Of a DNA stretch of 64,000 bases, positions 16,983 through 26,800 are shown one piece after another. The notes beneath the pieces are model-generated. The model was not told the origin of the DNA and made no database searches. It saw only the letters and a list, made by a program, of their open reading frames with translations. This stretch comes from Planctomycetales bacterium (GTDB lineage Bacteria; Planctomycetota; Planctomycetia; Planctomycetales; Planctomycetaceae). The translations under genes and the position numbers were made by a program. Numbering within the stretch: the stretch's first letter is position 1; every line of letters starts with the position of its first letter. Location: positions 62,001-126,000 of the forward strand of contig JAPLOA010000069.1 in the NCBI GenBank assembly GCA_026400835.1, written 5' to 3'.

Positions 16983-17336
16983 TTAACGGACAGCCCACAT
17001 TAGTGCGGCTGCGATTTGCGGCAGTATGCCGAGGAACAGAATCAGAAACAAAAGCGGGATTCCTCTTAGGAACCCTCGGCTACTGATCACATACCATGGA
17101 ATTGAAAGGTAGAGGGTGACCCAGACGAGGAAGCTGAAATCGTAACACGGGGTTTTGCGCCGCTGCCGAGCGTCTGCCGCGATCCACATGATCACTGTGA
17201 CCCAATACAGGGTGTTCCAGAGACCGAAGACGAAATCTCTGACAGGAACACCAATGATCATGTAACCAGAAAATGCCACCGACGCACATAACGCGACGAC
17301 AACCGGAGGCCAGAAAAGCTTGAGAAATGACCCCAT
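16983..17336 (-). CDS. Small integral membrane protein, unknown
   Basis: 117 residues, mostly hydrophobic, with about four membrane helices (~8-30, ~38-52, ~68-85, ~90-112). No recognised motif; a short cytoplasmic loop has ADARQRRKTPC. It lies 26 bp downstream of the exported unknown gene on the same strand, so the two may form an operon, and it converges on lipA. The alternating hydrophobic and basic distribution looks genuinely coding. Confidence 0.65.
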   Translation of the reverse strand: MGSFLKLFWPPVVVALCASVAFSGYMIIGVPVRDFVFGLWNTLYWVTVIMWIAADARQRRKTPCYDFSFLVWVTLYLSIPWYVISSRGFLRGIPLLFLILFLGILPQIAAALMWAVR

Positions 17337-17362
17337 CTGGCAGATGCTCCCGGATATCTGAA

Positions 17363-18175
17363 CTACTCCGTCACAAGTTCGCTCTCGACGTTATCACGAA
17401 TTCGGCGGAGCTTCATGTCCACCTTCTTGATCGTGACCGGCTTGAACTCAGAAACCGGAGCCGCTGAGTCTTTAGCGTCTGTTGTCACCGTCACGATCCA
17501 GCGAGCCAGGCCAAACGGGATTTCCTTGGAAACCCAGTATTCACCTTCGTTTGTTGACCGAGTCTTCTGGGTCTCCATGACCAGCTTGCCCTTCATTCGA
17601 GCAGCTGAATATGTTTGGCCCTGGACCAATGTTTCCGGCTGATCAGCCGAAGCCACTTCTTCCGGTTCCGCATAACTGGTCAACAACGAAATCGTCGGAT
17701 AGAAACGCAGAGCTGGGGTCGTAATAGGAGTCACTGCTTCTTCACCCAGTCGTCGGAATCCTTTAACGATCGGCAACATCTCATTCGGAATGCCGTCAGC
17801 ATCTTTGGCTTCGGCGATAATCTTGCTTTCAGGGACCAACACCTTGTAGATGCGTGCTCCAACGGGCCCTGGATCAATCCCGGCGGCTCCGGCTTTGCCA
17901 GTCAGAGTTTTGATTTCCAGCCAGCGACAGGGCTGAACCTTGCCTTCAAACTCGGCTTCTTCCTTGCCCACTGACTTGATGCTCAGTTCGCACGTCCATT
18001 GCAGGGGTGCCTGGTCATCGGGACCGGTCGACTGAGTCAGCGTGCCTTCATATTCGACGGACTTGCCGTCTTCCGGAAGATTGAAGATCAATCCCTGAGC
18101 GGACACAGAAGTCCCGCTGAAAGCCAATGTCGCGCAGACAGAGAAAGCGATAGCCAGAAGATTCAGGCGAGCCAT
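17363..18175 (-). CDS. Exported protein of unknown function
   Basis: 270 residues with a clear signal peptide (hydrophobic ~5-22, cleavage after VSAQ near 27). The mature part is rich in beta-strand-like alternation, with two Cys (in WTCELS and QPCRWLE). It has no enzyme motif. The pattern resembles planctomycete secreted proteins of no known role. The C terminus ends DNVESELVTE. It is followed by the small membrane gene. The start is supported by the signal peptide. Confidence 0.72.
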   Translation of the reverse strand: MARLNLLAIAFSVCATLAFSGTSVSAQGLIFNLPEDGKSVEYEGTLTQSTGPDDQAPLQWTCELSIKSVGKEEAEFEGKVQPCRWLEIKTLTGKAGAAGIDPGPVGARIYKVLVPESKIIAEAKDADGIPNEMLPIVKGFRRLGEEAVTPITTPALRFYPTISLLTSYAEPEEVASADQPETLVQGQTYSAARMKGKLVMETQKTRSTNEGEYWVSKEIPFGLARWIVTVTTDAKDSAAPVSEFKPVTIKKVDMKLRRIRDNVESELVTE

Positions 18176-18577
18176 AAATCAGAGCCTCAGCGGATGTCTT
18201 TCGAGTCGTGGGGACACGATGTATCTGAACGCACGTCTGCCGAGCAAAAATGCTCGAAGAGATGCGGAATTCAGCCGGAAACAGGAATCCCGGCTCCGGA
18301 AGTGTCGCAAACCCAACGTTCCGGAAGCAAGAGTAAACGACGTTTCGGCTCGGAATCGACCGACCCTGGGGCAATTCTGCGGGTTAGCGAACGGATATCG
18401 AGCATCAAAAAGGCTGTCTCCTGGTCAGTTGAAGTCTTTACGGGTATTCTCCCGGCCGCTTGCAGGCCGTCGATTTGAACCGTAGTGCCGACTTCAGTCG
18501 GCATTGAGGGCCGTAATCTGCACTTGAATCACGACCCCAGCTTCCCTGACCCTCCAAAACACAACCAGGAAATAACC
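18176..18577. other. Divergent intergenic region upstream of RNase PH
   Basis: About 400 bp. No convincing gene. Contains a hairpin AGTGCCGAC-TTCA-GTCGGCATT (18484-18505) and, before it, a CGGCC-rich dyad near 18450-18468. Promoters for both flanking genes should lie here. Confidence 0.5.
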
Positions 18578-19294
18578 ATGCCCCGCCACGACGATCGCTC
18601 GCCGGATCAGCTACGCCCGATTTGCATTCAAAAAGGATTCACAAAGACGTCAATCGCCAGTGTGCTGTTTCAGGCCGGATCCACGATGGTTTTGTGTACA
18701 GCGAGCCTGGAAAAATCGATTCCTCCATGGCGAAAATCTCGCGTCGAAGGAGCACCGGTGCTGGGCTGGGTTACGGCGGAGTACAACATGTTGCCCGGCA
18801 GCACGTCACCCCGAAAACAACGAGATCGCTCCAAAGTGGATGGTCGCACCACCGAGATCCAGCGTCTGATCGGACGAAGTTTGCGGGCCGTCGTGGATTT
18901 CGAAGCTCTGGGCGAGCACACGATTACGATTGACTGCGATGTCCTGCAGGCCGACGGAGGAACTCGAACGGCCAGCATCACCGGAGGATATATTGCCCTC
19001 GCAGAAGCTGTGAAGCAGATCAATTCATCTCGCCCCATTCTGCGCGATTCAGTGGCCGCGATCAGCGTCGGCGTTGTGGACGGCACTCCGGTTCTGGATC
19101 TCGATTACAAGGAAGACAGCACAGCAGAAGTGGACATGAACGTCATCATGACGGGTGCCGGAAAGTTCATCGAAGTTCAGGGCACAGCGGAAGGTGCACC
19201 GTTCGATCAGGATGCTCTGAATGCGATGCTGGACCTTGCAAAGTCCGGCATTCGCCAGTTGACGAAACTCCAGCAGACGGACAAGCTCTCTTAA
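18578..19294 (+). CDS. rph: Ribonuclease PH
   Basis: 238 residues from the ATG at 18578, preceded by AGGAAA; an in-frame TTG further upstream at 18485 adds 31 residues that are not part of the family. RNase PH uses phosphate to trim 3' ends of tRNA precursors and some other RNAs. The sequence shows the canonical start (R.DxRxPDxLRP), [42 protein letters not shown] and the LDYxED block (DLDYKED). Length is typical (238 vs ~240). It stops 16 bp before the convergent kinase gene ends, so there is no room for a separate terminator hairpin. Assignment is secure. Confidence 0.96.
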   Translation: MPRHDDRSPDQLRPICIQKGFTKTSIASVLFQAGSTMVLCTASLEKSIPPWRKSRVEGAPVLGWVTAEYNMLPGSTSPRKQRDRSKVDGRTTEIQRLIGRSLRAVVDFEALGEHTITIDCDVLQADGGTRTASITGGYIALAEAVKQINSSRPILRDSVAAISVGVVDGTPVLDLDYKEDSTAEVDMNVIMTGAGKFIEVQGTAEGAPFDQDALNAMLDLAKSGIRQLTKLQQTDKLS

Positions 19295-19310
19295 GAATCG
19301 GGTCGCCGCT

Positions 19311-22300
19311 CTATGGTTCTAGGCTGCCGGGAATCGCGATGGTATGCCCGGTTTGGTCCCACACAACAAGAGTATTGCCGTCCATCGTAAACTTCATCCC
19401 GGCGACAGACTCAATTGGCAGTGGCTCGAGCTGAAGGAGTTCTCGTCCTACGACAACATCCCACAGCTTGACCACGCCTTGGTCGTCGCCAGTTGCAATA
19501 ACGCGATCATCCGTAGAGATCGCTGTTGCCCTGATTTTGCCAATGTGACCCGTCAACCGGTGACGCAACTTGAGAGACTCCCCATCCCAGAGGCATAACG
19601 TCCGATCGTGAGAGACGGAAACTAGATGACGACCATCTGAACTGATCAGAATGGCCGAGACTGTCGTATGATGAGCACTCAGTTCCGCATAAGGCGTTGC
19701 GTTCAGATTCTGAATCTCACGAACCTGAAGAGTATTCAAGCCATGGCTGGCAGTGATGATCCATTGACCATCCGGCGAGATCGTTGATGCAGACTGATTC
19801 GACAACCGCAAAAGAATCCCACCGTCTTCCGTATTGACGACCGCAAGTTCATCATCATAACTCTGAGCAACGGCCGTTCTTCCCAAAGAATCCACGGCAA
19901 GCCGGTAAACGCTCGACGATTCGAAAACCGGAATCACCCTTGGGCTGTCAGAAGACTCACGAGGCATCATGATCAGTCGCCCCTGACGATCACCGGCAAT
20001 CAGACTTTCCGAATTGGCAGCCATCGTGATCGCGGTGATTTGGCCATCGGCCGCTTGAGGAGCAAAGCCATTTCCGGAATTCACGTCGAGAATCGCGGAT
20101 CCAGGATCGTGATCTGCGGGGATGACGATGGCGGATTCTCGAGGCGCAGGGGCCAACCAGTTCGGCCCAAATGCCTTATCCTCGGAACCTCGGCACAACT
20201 CAAGAACCGTGTTGCGGGGTGATATTCTCCAGCGTCGAATGACACCAGCTCGATCCGCAGTCAACAGAGTCTCCGCTCCCTGGTCATCTTCTGCGGTCTT
20301 CGACTGCCACATTACATAAGAAATCGGCTTTTGATGTCCCCCCAGTCGTCGAAGTGGAGCCCATGACTCCGGAGCGTTTTCCGAGCTGACCGCGTCAGCG
20401 TCAAACAAGGTAACGGCGCCTCCTCGGTCTCCTGCCGCAATAACCCCATCGCGAGAACATGCGACGGCATGAATTGCATCAAGCCCCTTGAACTCAGTCA
20501 GGATTTGCCCGCTGGCAAGATCACAAAGCCGCAAGCCTCCATCTCGACCGGCGACGACGACTCTTTTGCCGTCCGGTGTAAAATGAGACATCGTCAGAAC
20601 GCTGTCAAAACCAATTCGAATAACCGGTTCAAAGTCTTCCAGCCTGAAAAGGAAAACATTTCCGTCGCTCCCCGTCGTGAGGATAGAACTTCGGTCTGGA
20701 GACATTGTCATGTGTTCGATGGCTCCCTCATGCGGAGTTGGGATCCTGCGTAACAACTTTCCGGCATCGGCATCCCAAAGCCCCAACTCCGAACGGTCTT
20801 CACATGACACGAACTGATGCGTCCCGGGCAGGAAAGCAACCGTGGAGACATCCATCTGCGGATCAACGTTGATCAGATGCAGAAGGTGATGAGTCGCGGC
20901 ATCCCAGATTGCAATATGCCCGTTGTCTCCGGTCGTTACCAGAATTGTCCGATCGTCAGACCAGTGAAAGCTGCTGAGCTCGCCCTTCGTTGCCTGTAAG
21001 AACAGGACGTCATTCGCAGAGCCGTTCTTCGAAACGGCTCGAATAGCGCCGTGGCTGTCCGCCGACAGAATTTCGCCATTCAGCGGCGACTCCTGCAACC
21101 ACCAGATGGATTGTCCTCCGTTAAGAATCGTCTCGTTTGGGAAAGTGACGCGGCTGTTTAGGTATCTCCATGCAAAATGTGAGACGCCCTGTCCGGCCGA
21201 GCCGAGCAGTTTATGTTTGCCAAGAATTCGAAATGCTCCCTGAGCATCACCGCTTTTCCATGCCAAAGAAGCAATCTGAATATCTGCAGCCAGCAGAAGA
21301 TCCTGAGCACTCTCATAGTTCTGATCTGCAAGTGTGCGAAGAGATTCAGACTGCTGGACCGTCTTATCGAGCTTAGCCACGTTGAGACGCAGGTGCTGAT
21401 TCGACGTAATGAGATCGCCCTGAAGCTTATTCAGCGATCGTGTATAGCTGACCGCGAGTACCAGCATGCAGCACACGAGAAAGCCGGAAACCAGAATCAG
21501 CGAGGCGATCAACGGCCTGCGCTGGCTCCACTTCACCAGGGCTCGCCACATCGATGGACGACGCGCTTTGACAGGATGGCCGGAAAGGAAACGTGTCAGA
21601 TCTTCCGCCAACGCTCCGGCCGAGTCATAACGCTGGGACGGCTGCTTTTCCAGACATTTGAGACAGATAAGGCTGAGGTCCTGATCAATCCCTGGATCAA
21701 TCATGTGGGGGGCAATTGGATCGGACTCAACGATCAGCCGCAGCGTTTCCGGAGTCGATGATGAGTCAAATGGAGGTCTTCCGACCAAAAGCGTGTACAG
21801 CGTTGCTCCCAGAGAGTAAATGTCAGACGCTTCGCTGGCCGATCCACTCGACGACTGAATAATCTCCGGGGCAAGGTACCGAGGAGTTCCGATCAACTGA
21901 CTTGTCATCGTCTCCGCAGTCTCTGCCTCCAGCAATTTGGCAAGGCCAAAGTCTCCCAGTCTCGGCACGAAGGGAAAGTCAGCTCCGGGCTGAGATTGAT
22001 CAGGGAAGAGAAAGACATTGCCCGGCTTAATGTCGCGGTGCAGAATGCCGCGCGAATGGCTGTAATGAACCGCAAGTGTCAGAGTTCTGACGATCTCAGC
22101 TGCCAGTCGAGGAGACACGGAGGTCTTTCGTGAAGTCAGCCATTCCGAAAGTGTCGGTCCATCACACCAGGCACAGGCCAGATACGGCAAGTCTCCGTCT
22201 TCCCCGGTCTCGAAGACACTGATGATGTTGGGGTGATCCAGACTTGCAACCGCTTTTGCTTCTGTAACGAACCGTCGCCGCAGTTCACTATTCATCAATG

Positions 22301-22625
22301 AATGCGGTCGAGGAACTTTCAGAGCAATCTGTCGATTCAGGTCAGGGTCCCGTGCCAGATAGACAACGGCAAAGCCTCCTGACCCCAGGACCGACAGAAT
22401 CTCAAAGCGTCCTATGCGATCCGGAGCCCACGATGGGATGGCTTTGACTCGACGCGGCACCACCGCTTCCAGAATCTGTAAAGCCTTCTGACCAACCGTG
22501 ACCTTTTTCAGCAGATCGGGATCTGTTTCCAGAACCAGCGTATCAGGAACTCGCCCCGCGCGCAATGACTCCTCGTAATGCAGCAACGAATTCAGCAGAG
22601 AAACTTCGGACGAAGGGGCCATCAC
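19311..22625 (-). CDS. Serine/threonine protein kinase with WD40 repeats
   Basis: 1104 residues. Eukaryotic-type kinase domain at ~73-350: glycine loop GSGGFAVVYLA (81-91), Lys103, HRDIKPGN (195-202) and DFG (224-226), with an activation segment ending in APE. A single membrane helix follows (~375-398) and the outer C-terminal region is a long run of WD40 repeats (~480-1100), interspersed with GH..SIXG-type blocks such as the terminal SVSHDRTLCLWDG. Planctomycetes encode many such kinase-propeller fusions. It starts at GTG (22625) or ATG (22622), with AGGAG 10 or 13 bp upstream. The sigma factor gene lies 24 bp upstream, so they form an operon and kinase and sigma factor may be functionally linked. 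Confidence 0.94.
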   Translation of the reverse strand: MMAPSSEVSLLNSLLHYEESLRAGRVPDTLVLETDPDLLKKVTVGQKALQILEAVVPRRVKAIPSWAPDRIGRFEILSVLGSGGFAVVYLARDPDLNRQIALKVPRPHSLMNSELRRRFVTEAKAVASLDHPNIISVFETGEDGDLPYLACAWCDGPTLSEWLTSRKTSVSPRLAAEIVRTLTLAVHYSHSRGILHRDIKPGNVFLFPDQSQPGADFPFVPRLGDFGLAKLLEAETAETMTSQLIGTPRYLAPEIIQSSSGSASEASDIYSLGATLYTLLVGRPPFDSSSTPETLRLIVESDPIAPHMIDPGIDQDLSLICLKCLEKQPSQRYDSAGALAEDLTRFLSGHPVKARRPSMWRALVKWSQRRPLIASLILVSGFLVCCMLVLAVSYTRSLNKLQGDLITSNQHLRLNVAKLDKTVQQSESLRTLADQNYESAQDLLLAADIQIASLAWKSGDAQGAFRILGKHKLLGSAGQGVSHFAWRYLNSRVTFPNETILNGGQSIWWLQESPLNGEILSADSHGAIRAVSKNGSANDVLFLQATKGELSSFHWSDDRTILVTTGDNGHIAIWDAATHHLLHLINVDPQMDVSTVAFLPGTHQFVSCEDRSELGLWDADAGKLLRRIPTPHEGAIEHMTMSPDRSSILTTGSDGNVFLFRLEDFEPVIRIGFDSVLTMSHFTPDGKRVVVAGRDGGLRLCDLASGQILTEFKGLDAIHAVACSRDGVIAAGDRGGAVTLFDADAVSSENAPESWAPLRRLGGHQKPISYVMWQSKTAEDDQGAETLLTADRAGVIRRWRISPRNTVLELCRGSEDKAFGPNWLAPAPRESAIVIPADHDPGSAILDVNSGNGFAPQAADGQITAITMAANSESLIAGDRQGRLIMMPRESSDSPRVIPVFESSSVYRLAVDSLGRTAVAQSYDDELAVVNTEDGGILLRLSNQSASTISPDGQWIITASHGLNTLQVREIQNLNATPYAELSAHHTTVSAILISSDGRHLVSVSHDRTLCLWDGESLKLRHRLTGHIGKIRATAISTDDRVIATGDDQGVVKLWDVVVGRELLQLEPLPIESVAGMKFTMDGNTLVVWDQTGHTIAIPGSLEP

Positions 22626-22649
22626 GCGTTATTTTGCTCCTGCAGCAGT

Positions 22650-23267
22650 TCATAACTTCGCGGCGGCTTCTGATTCCTCAAGCCTTTCCCCCAGTGCAAC
22701 GACGGCACGTCCCCACAGCATTCTGGCGGCATCCGGAGTGCGCTGCATACGATCGGCGATTTCGACAAAGCTCAAATCCTGTTGCTGTCGAAGGAAAATG
22801 ACCGTTCGATAATCGATCGGCAGCGATTCCACAATTTTCCAGAACAGCTCATGGGTTTCCCTTCGCTTCAGCTGATCGCTGGGTGATTCGTCACGGGACT
22901 GAAAGCCGGACAGCCCGGTCATCGTCTCTGCCAGAACATCACGTTGCTGACGTCCGTGGTGTCGAACCAGATCCGTCAACTGATTGCGCATGATCTGAAC
23001 AAGCCATGTTTTGAGTTCTGCCTCCGTAGTCCCACGAAAGGTCGACAGTTCTCGACAGGCCTTCAACAAAGAATCCTGAACCAGATCCGAGTCATCCACA
23101 CGAGACTGAAGAAACTCCGGAAACTCGACCGCAGCAAGTGTCTTCAGATACGGACGATACCTGGTCGCGATCTCTTCCGGATTCTGACGGAACGCCAGAA
23201 CCATCTCATGATCATTCGTCGCTTCCGCTTCATGCGAAGTCAAAAGCTCATTCTCATAGGACGACAT
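22650..23267 (-). CDS. ECF-type RNA polymerase sigma factor
   Basis: 205 residues from the ATG at 23267, chosen over a start at 23354 because AGGAG precedes it. Region 2 has DDSDLVQDSLLKA (the -10-recognition helix) and region 4 has LSFVEIADRMQRTPDAARML, a helix-turn-helix for -35 recognition. This is the planctomycete ECF type often encoded beside a Ser/Thr kinase, as here with 24 bp between genes. It would direct transcription of a regulon that cannot be read from this sequence. No anti-sigma factor is adjacent, so control may be through kinase-mediated phosphorylation, an inference from gene context. Confidence 0.92.
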   Translation of the reverse strand: MSSYENELLTSHEAEATNDHEMVLAFRQNPEEIATRYRPYLKTLAAVEFPEFLQSRVDDSDLVQDSLLKACRELSTFRGTTEAELKTWLVQIMRNQLTDLVRHHGRQQRDVLAETMTGLSGFQSRDESPSDQLKRRETHELFWKIVESLPIDYRTVIFLRQQQDLSFVEIADRMQRTPDAARMLWGRAVVALGERLEESEAAAKL

Positions 23268-23867
23268 CACCGGCTCCTGGCGAACGAAGATTCTCGACAA
23301 GTCGACAGTTTGTCGCCGAGTCGACGGTCGAGTCAAGCATTCAACGCCGCTCATGAACGGGAAGCCAGGTATCTTTGTTTGACCCCATTGCTCTTAACGA
23401 ATGCTCAGCGGGCGAGACGCCCGCGCTCCCGGAGCGCGGACGTCCCGTCCGCTTTCTTTCATTTTCCTTCTTTCCTTTTTTTTAACATACCCACCGCCGC
23501 CCGCATTCCTCTCGACCGCTTTCATCTCTCCAATTTTCAGCCCCTGCAGCCACCACCGCCTCAAGATCTCATTGCGGGCATTCCCCCATTTCGCGCACAA
23601 CTCGACCACCCTCACTGAGTTCTTCGGATCACTTCGGCAGGACTCCGAAATCCACAGAATCCAAAAAACCCTCGTCGGCCTCGTTCGGTTCGTTTTCGCG
23701 ATGACGTCCTGAATGGCAGGGCCTATTGCTGATCACAGAAACGCATGAACGGCGGGTTTGAGAAGAGGGGATTGCTTTCAGTAGTCACTTCGATTCTCTG
23801 ATCGTTGCCATTCATGCCAGATCACAAAGGCCCGGCATTGCGGTCACTCTCTCCTGCGGAAGATACG
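23268..23867. other. Intergenic region upstream of the giant surface protein
   Basis: 600 bp between divergent genes without a convincing coding frame. It holds a GC-rich hairpin (listed separately), a pyrimidine-rich T tract around 23453-23483 immediately after it, and presumably the promoters for both flanking genes. Confidence 0.5.
23407..23453. repeat. GC-rich imperfect palindrome followed by a T/C-rich tract
   Basis: Arms 23407-23429 and 23431-23453 are complementary except for three positions and are separated by one base. The stretch resembles palindromic repeats that recur in planctomycete and verrucomicrobial genomes. A T-rich run follows, so it could also stop plus-strand transcription. 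Confidence 0.65.
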
Positions 23868-26800
23868 ATGAAGAGCTTTCTGAAGAGCATAGAGTCAATT
23901 CTTAATGACGCCGTTCGATCACTTTCGCAGCAACAATCCGGTCGATTGCGTCAAAAGCACTCGCGGCTGGAATCGCTTGAGCCACGCAGTTTGCTCACAA
24001 CTATCGTTAATACTTCCTTTGATTCATTGCCCAGCAATGTGTTTGGCGCCGGCCATGCGCTTCTTTATTCGCAATACGGCGAGGTTGTGCTAACGGCAAA
24101 TACCACTGGACAACAAGGATCGATCTTCGTGCAGTATGGTGCTAGGGCCGTCGCCCACTCCGGATCGGCTCGAATCTATCTTGGCAATGACGGCGGTGGT
24201 GGCGATGGGATGAGTATCGGTTATGGCGCGTTGTCGGGGAGCTCGTTTGGTGAAGGGGGGAATCCGTCAGGCGTCTGGATTTCCATTGATACCCACGTGA
24301 ATGATCAGTACAGCGGGCAAGTGTCGATTATTTACAACGGTGCGGTTGTCGATCAATCTCAATTCTTTAACGGCAACGCGCATACCTCAACTGGAATCGC
24401 TGGGCGGGGATACCACGTCCTCACGTGGAGTGTCACTGAGGGCGGCTATTTTCAGTACACACATCCTGCCATCGGGACTCGCAGTGCTCAGTTGTCCGGT
24501 TGGAGCGCCGCGGTTCAATCGAATTGGGAATTCGGCATCGGTGCCAGAACCGGGGCTGCGTACGATGAGCACGCTATCAGCGACCTGACGATCACAGATA
24601 ACAAAGTAGCTCCGACGAACATAAGCCTTTCGAACAGCACTGTTGATGAAAACGCTTCAAGCGGAACGATTGTTGGCTCGTTATCCACAACAGACTCCGG
24701 AGGAAGTAACTCTTTTGTTTACAGCTTGGTCTCTGGAACCTCGCAGTTTCAAATTGTGGGCAATCAACTGCGCACAGCCACTAGGCTGGATTATGAAAGC
24801 GGTGCGACTCGTTCGGTTACAGTCCGAACTACCGATGAAGCGGGTTTGACGTTCGACAAAGTGTTCACGATCTCCGTCGGGAATGTCAATGAGGCGCCAA
24901 CCAACATTACGCTCTCCGCTACAACAGTCGCTGAGAATGCCGGCAGCAATGCAGTCATCGGAGCGCTTTCAGCATCGGATCCTGAATCGTCCGTTGGCTC
25001 ATTGAGCTTCTCACTTCCGCCGGGTGTGTTCGACAACAACCTGTTTAACATCAGCGGAACATCGTTTCGGGCGAATTCATCATTTGATTTTGAGTCCGAT
25101 CCTTACCACGTTGTTACAGTTCGCGCCACTGATCCCGCCGGACTAAGTCTCGACAGGTCGTTTGCGATCATTGTGACAAACGTGAATGAGGTTCCCACAA
25201 ACATTTCGCTGTCCGCGACTTTGTTGTCGGAAAACGCCGGCACGAATGCGGCGATTGGAACCCTGTCTGTGACGGATACCGAAGCCCCTGCTCTCGTGAA
25301 AGACATTTCCGTCGGTGCTGCCGGTGCAACTCCCAGTTTTCTGACTAACGTGAACGGCACCCTGTATTTCACGGCAAATGACGGTGCCAACGGAACGGAA
25401 CTCTGGAGGAGCGATTTGTTTGCCGGGGCGTTCTTATTGAAAGACATTTGGAGCGGAGGATCCTCGTCCGTGCCGATGGAACTGACCAATGTCAACGGGA
25501 CGCTCTATTTCACGGCAGATGACGGGCAGGCTGGACGCGAATTGTGGAAGAGTGACGGAACCGCGGGTGGAACAGTGCGAGTGGTAGACATACGAACTGG
25601 AGGCTTTGCATCGAATCCGCAGAATCTGACGAACGTCGGCGGGACACTCTACTTCACTGCAGACAATGGCCCGAATGGACGTGAGCTCTGGAAAGCAGAA
25701 TCGAATGGTGCCGTTTCACAAGTCAGCGACATCAGAGGTGGATCTGCTTCCTCGAATCCGGGTTCACTAACCAATGTCAACGGGACGTTGTACTTCACGG
25801 CGGATAATGGCAGTAACGGCGTGGAATTGTGGAAAACGATGTCAGGACCCGGAGCGGTAATGGTTAGCGACATTCGCAGCGGCTCATTGTCCTCAAGTCC
25901 AGGCTCGCTGACGAACGTCAACAGCGTACTCTATTTCACTGCCGACAATGGTACGAGTGGACGTGAGCTCTGGAAAAGTGATGTCGGTGGAACAGCGATC
26001 GTCAAAGACGTTCGGACGGGAGCCACTTCGTCGAATCCAACAAACTTGCTGAACATGAACGGAACTCTGTTCTTTACGGCTGACGACGGATCGAGTGGTC
26101 AGGAACTCTGGAAAGGCGACATTATCTCAGGGGCCGTCTTAGTGAAAGACGTTCGAGCTGGAGGCAGTGGTTCGTCACCTGGTTTATTGACCCAGGTTGG
26201 CACAACGCTGTACTTCACTGCCAACGACGGCGTCAATGGCGTTGAACTCTGGAAAAGCGACGGATCGCCAGGCGGTACAACGCTTGTCTCGAATATTCGC
26301 GCAGGCATCAGTGATTCGTCTCCAGGTTCGCTGACAAACGTGAACGGGACGCTCTACTTCAATGCCGACGATGGCATAGGTGGCCTTGAGCTTTGGAGAA
26401 GCAACGGAACAGCTTCTGGAACCATACTCGTGAACGACATCGTGTCGGGGATTGGCAGCTCAAATCCCATTGGGCTCACGAACGTTAACGGCACGCTCTT
26501 TTTCAATGCAAACGATGGCGTGAAAGGCAGCGAGCTTTGGCGCAGTCCTGGTGACTTTTTTACGTTCAGTTTGCCAGCCGGACTCAACAGTAACAGCTTG
26601 TTCAATATCAGCGGTGCAACACTTCGTGCGAACAACTCTTTCGACTACGAAGCTGCTTCCAGCTACTCTATCACGGTGCGTGTGACTGACTCCGGTGGAT
26701 TGACATTCGACAAGCCGTTGGTAGTGGCCGTTGCAGACGTCAACGAAGCGCCGACCGACCTCTTGCTCTCCTCAACGACAGTTTCTGAGAACCAAGCGAG

